The notes beneath the pieces are model-generated. The model was not told the DNA's origin. It saw nothing but the letters and a program-made list of their open reading frames with translations, and made no database searches. DNA of 64,000 bases. Origin: Gammaproteobacteria bacterium. Lineage in GTDB: Bacteria; Pseudomonadota; Gammaproteobacteria; UBA4575. This document shows positions 61,849 through 64,000 of the stretch, one piece after another. How positions within the stretch are numbered: position 1 is the first letter of the stretch; every line of letters begins with the position of its first letter. Location of the stretch: positions 372,001 through 436,000 of the forward strand of contig JANQOB010000018.1 of assembly GCA_028279275.1 (NCBI GenBank). Direction: 5' to 3'. The position numbers and the translations under genes are program-made.

Positions 61849-61875
61849 GAACTTTTACTGCTGAATATCCTCTAA
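61849..61875 (+). promoter_or_regulatory. Sigma-E/AlgU-like promoter for the sRNA candidate
   Basis: GAACTT (61849-61854), 16 bp, then TCTAA (61871-61875) match the extracytoplasmic sigma-E/AlgU consensus GAACTT-N16/17-TCTGA. The predicted transcription start is about 61881, just before the first stem of the sRNA. Pseudomonas ErsA is transcribed by the same sigma class. Confidence 0.8.
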
Positions 61876-61880
61876 CTATT

Positions 61881-61988
61881 GACGCTATTGCGTCACCCGC
61901 TTCCCTCCCTTAGCGGGCTAAAATACGGCTCGGGCTCCCCAACCGAGTCATTCTTGGCCCCGGTTCATAATAACCGGGGCGCTTTTTT
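61881..61988 (+). ncRNA. Candidate Hfq-type small RNA (ErsA/Spot 42-like position)
   Basis: About 108 nt between a sigma-E-like promoter and a strong terminator in the polA-engB interval. Hairpins: GACGC-tatt-GCGTC (61881-61894); CCCGCT / AGCGGG (61896-61917) with the loop TCCCTCCCTT; GGCTCGG / CCGAGTC (61927-61949) with a loop containing CTCCCC; then the terminator. Spot 42 (enterics) and ErsA (Pseudomonas) occupy this locus, and both end in a GCCCC..GGGGC terminator. C-rich loops could pair with Shine-Dalgarno sequences, as the UCCCC of ErsA does. I infer an ErsA-like, envelope-stress-induced sRNA. Confidence 0.8.
61957..61988 (+). terminator. Intrinsic terminator of the sRNA candidate
   Basis: GCCCCGGTT / AACCGGGGC (9 bp, 6-nt loop) followed by GC and six T. 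It lies 3 bp before the engB stop (convergent gene). Confidence 0.95.
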
Positions 61989-61990
61989 AC

Positions 61991-62599
61991 CTATTTCTTC
62001 ATAGCAGAGTTTAACCAGTCGACGATCTTGTTTTGTGCCTGATGGAGACCAATCTGCTTAGTGGCAGAGAAGGTTTGAACCCCACAATTAAATCCTTCTT
62101 GCTCTAATTTTGAAGTGACTAAAGTCATGGCCTTTGTTGTGTGATTGCGATTCACTTTATCTGCTTTAGTCAACAGAATATATAGCGGTAATTGGTAATG
62201 GTTTGTCCAGTGAATCATCGTCCAATCAATTTCTGTCAATGGATGGCGTATATCCATAAGTAACACTAAACCACATAAAGACTCTCGAATCGTTAGGTAG
62301 TCTTCCATTAACCGTTGCCATTTTTGCTGTACTTTAGCGGGTGCTTTGGCATAACCATAGCCAGGTAGATCAACCAAGCAAGTATCACCATCTAATTTGA
62401 AAAAATTGATTAATTGCGTGCGACCTGGGGTTTTGCTGGTACGTGCAAGATTTTTCTGTCCACATAATGCGTTAATTGCACTGGATTTACCCGCATTGGA
62501 GCGACCACAAAATGCGATTTCAGCCACGATATTATTAGGGAAATCTTGCTTTGCTGAAGCACTTCGCAAAAAGTGTGCTTTTGACAGTACAGAACTCAT
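61991..62599 (-). CDS. engB: Ribosome-biogenesis GTPase EngB (YihA/YsxC)
   Basis: 202 residues. TrmE-Era-EngA-EngB-Septin family GTPase needed for 50S ribosome assembly. G1 FCGRSNAGKSSAINALCG, G2/Sw1 PGRTQLINFF, G3 LVDLPGYGYAKAPAKV, G4 LLTKADK. It converges with the sRNA gene. Conserved neighbour of polA in gammaproteobacteria. Confidence 0.96.
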   Translation of the reverse strand: MSSVLSKAHFLRSASAKQDFPNNIVAEIAFCGRSNAGKSSAINALCGQKNLARTSKTPGRTQLINFFKLDGDTCLVDLPGYGYAKAPAKVQQKWQRLMEDYLTIRESLCGLVLLMDIRHPLTEIDWTMIHWTNHYQLPLYILLTKADKVNRNHTTKAMTLVTSKLEQEGFNCGVQTFSATKQIGLHQAQNKIVDWLNSAMKK

Positions 62600-62811
62600 A
62601 TTGGCTTGTTTTAATTGGTTTTTATGGAGCTACTCAGTAAGTAAGATGGATTTTAGCGTCATTGAGCTCAACAATTGTGTCCACTATAAATGAGCAACTA
62701 TTTTGCGGCTATTAGTGCTTTTGCTATATCATGGCGCGCTTCAAATAGGCACGATAGTAATAAACCAATCAAACTTAATTCATCAAATACTCTGTAGCAA
62801 GGATTCTATAA

Positions 62812-63453
62812 ATGAAGAGATTATATTGTTTGCTTATCTTAGCGTTATTAATTGTTTCACTGCATGCAACCGCTGTGCATGCTGCAGGTGACCCAGAAGC
62901 CGGCGAACAAAAGTCTCAACCTTGTGTGGCATGTCATGGTGTAGCTGGTGTGAGTGTAAATCCTGCTTGGCCCAATATTGCGGGACAAGGAGAGAAATAC
63001 TTGATTGATCAACTGCATTTATTCAAAGACAAGGTTCGTGTGAATGCTTTGATGAATCCGCAAGCGGAAAATTTATCTGACCAAGATATCAAAGATCTTG
63101 CCGCCTATTACTCTAGCCAGGAACCTGCCCGAGGAAGTGCAGATCCGGACAAAGAATATAAGGGAGAGAAGTTGTATGAAATAGGCGAAAGAATTTATCG
63201 TGGAGGTAATTCTGAAACAGGAGTGCCTGCTTGTATGTCATGTCATGGGCCTGATGGTGCAGGTAACGGACCGGCAAAATTTCCACATCTCGCAGGCCAG
63301 CACGCAGCATATACTGCGGCTACATTAAGGGCGTATCGTAGTGGCGATCGCTATCACCCTGATGACAATCTGAACATGATGAAAGATATTGCAGCCTATA
63401 TGAGTGATACTGAAATTGACGCGGTATCGGAATATATTTCTGGCTTACATTAA
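62812..63453 (+). CDS. Diheme cytochrome c4
   Basis: 213 residues. Signal peptide about 1-24 (ending VHA|AG). Two heme c motifs: CVACHGVAGVSVNPAWPNIA (CVACH) and CMSCHGPDGAGNGPAKFPHL (CMSCH). Met ligands are likely in NALMNPQAENLS and NLNMMKDIAAYMS. Soluble periplasmic electron carrier to terminal oxidases. Divergent from engB; dsbA follows, matching the cytochrome c4-dsbA synteny in Pseudomonas. Confidence 0.93.
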   Translation: MKRLYCLLILALLIVSLHATAVHAAGDPEAGEQKSQPCVACHGVAGVSVNPAWPNIAGQGEKYLIDQLHLFKDKVRVNALMNPQAENLSDQDIKDLAAYYSSQEPARGSADPDKEYKGEKLYEIGERIYRGGNSETGVPACMSCHGPDGAGNGPAKFPHLAGQHAAYTAATLRAYRSGDRYHPDDNLNMMKDIAAYMSDTEIDAVSEYISGLH

Positions 63454-63556
63454 ATAGTCTGTTTATAGGATGAGCGGTAAAAAAAGCGACTAAACTCTAG
63501 AACTAGTAGCTATCGGGTGAGTCAAAATAATTAATCAATCTCAGCTTAATAAAAAT

Positions 63557-64000
63557 ATGAATATGCTTACATCGCGCGCTATTTTTACAACTATAAATGC
63601 CTTGTTACTTACAACACTTTTAGTGTTGTCTGCACATGCAGAAGATGGTCATCAGCATGCCAATCTAACTAATCCCCAAGAGGGACAGCACTATCATAGA
63701 ATTACTCCAGACGTACCCACAGAAGTTGAAGAAGGTAAAGTCGAGGTGGTGGAAGTGTTTTGGTACGGTTGCCCACATTGTTTTGATTTTGAGGTACATC
63801 TTGAGAGCTGGAAAGAAAATCTTCCGGAACATATAAGTTTTAAGCGTATGCCTGCAGTGTTAAACCGTAGTTGGGTTGCACATGCAAGAGCTTTTTATGC
63901 ATTAGAAACAATGGGTGAATTAGACAGAATACACCCTCTTTTTTTCGAAGCCATCCATACACAAGGAAGACGCTTAAGAGATAAAGAATCAATGGCAAGA
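63557..64000 (+). CDS. dsbA: Thiol:disulfide interchange protein DsbA (5' part)
   Basis: The first 148 codons, open to the right edge. Signal peptide about 1-28 (ending AHA|ED). The thioredoxin-fold active site is VVEVFWYGCPHCFDFEVHLE (C-P-H-C). DsbA oxidises new disulfides in the periplasm. A short His-rich insert (DGHQHANLTN and GQHYHRI) precedes the fold. The ATG at 63557 begins MNMLTSRA. Confidence 0.92.
   Translation, partial: MNMLTSRAIFTTINALLLTTLLVLSAHAEDGHQHANLTNPQEGQHYHRITPDVPTEVEEGKVEVVEVFWYGCPHCFDFEVHLESWKENLPEHISFKRMPAVLNRSWVAHARAFYALETMGELDRIHPLFFEAIHTQGRRLRDKESMAR

Overview
The window reads as a chromosomal segment of an AT-rich gammaproteobacterium. Several gene neighbourhoods are those seen in Pseudomonas-like gammaproteobacteria: gmk-rpoZ-spoT-ridA-recG; argH facing algZ-algR followed by hemC-hemD-hemX-hemY; lptM-lysA..dapF-DUF484-xerC; hslV-hslU-DUF971..ubiE-ubiJ-ubiB; and polA..engB-cytochrome c4-dsbA. 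Nothing in it looks like a prophage, plasmid, CRISPR array, rRNA or tRNA. The coding is mostly core, with short accessory stretches between the core blocks.

Layout. 1-4.6 kb: phosphate uptake and signalling, with pstS-pstC-pstA leftward and phoU divergent, and Pho-box-like direct repeats between pstS and phoU. 4.9-8.6 kb: a repeat-rich lipoprotein resembling LEA proteins, a GlsB/YeaQ membrane protein, a paralogous pair of unrecognised proteins and an OmpA-type lipoprotein. 8.6-14.8 kb: guanylate kinase preceded by two tandem copies of its own start region, an omega subunit with a long tail, SpoT, RidA and RecG. 14.9-22.8 kb: an accessory stretch (His-rich protein, EEP nuclease, patatin lipoprotein, Tat-exported Cys protein, Fae-like protein, DUF1508, BASS transporter, Rieske protein, SnoaL-like protein) rich in small intergenic hairpin repeats. 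22.8-30.2 kb: a ten-gene Mrp/Mbh-type cation/proton antiporter operon. 30.3-36.6 kb: heme genes and the AlgZ/AlgR two-component system. 36.7-46.6 kb: arginine, lysine/DAP and recombination genes, and the HslUV protease. 46.8-48.6 kb: YHS protein, AraC regulator and a small membrane protein. 48.7-53.9 kb: ubiquinone biosynthesis and UvrD. 53.9-58.2 kb: a TRAP transporter split over two strands, and homoserine kinase. 58.4-64 kb: polA, an unrecognised secreted protein, a probable small RNA, engB, cytochrome c4 and the start of dsbA.

The most interesting signals are non-coding or at gene edges. (1) The polA-engB interval holds a sigma-E-like promoter, three hairpins with C-rich loops and a strong terminator. 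This is the position of Spot 42 in enterics and ErsA in Pseudomonas. (2) Two mini-ORFs in front of gmk are copies of the gmk N-terminus, each overlapping the next start as ATGA. (3) A roughly 56-bp double-hairpin element occurs three times, always starting at a stop codon and in the same orientation relative to the upstream gene. (4) The adjacent paralogous pair of unknown function and the LEA-like lipoprotein are the most distinctive protein-level novelties.

All assignments come from reading the sequence and recalling family motifs; no database search was run.
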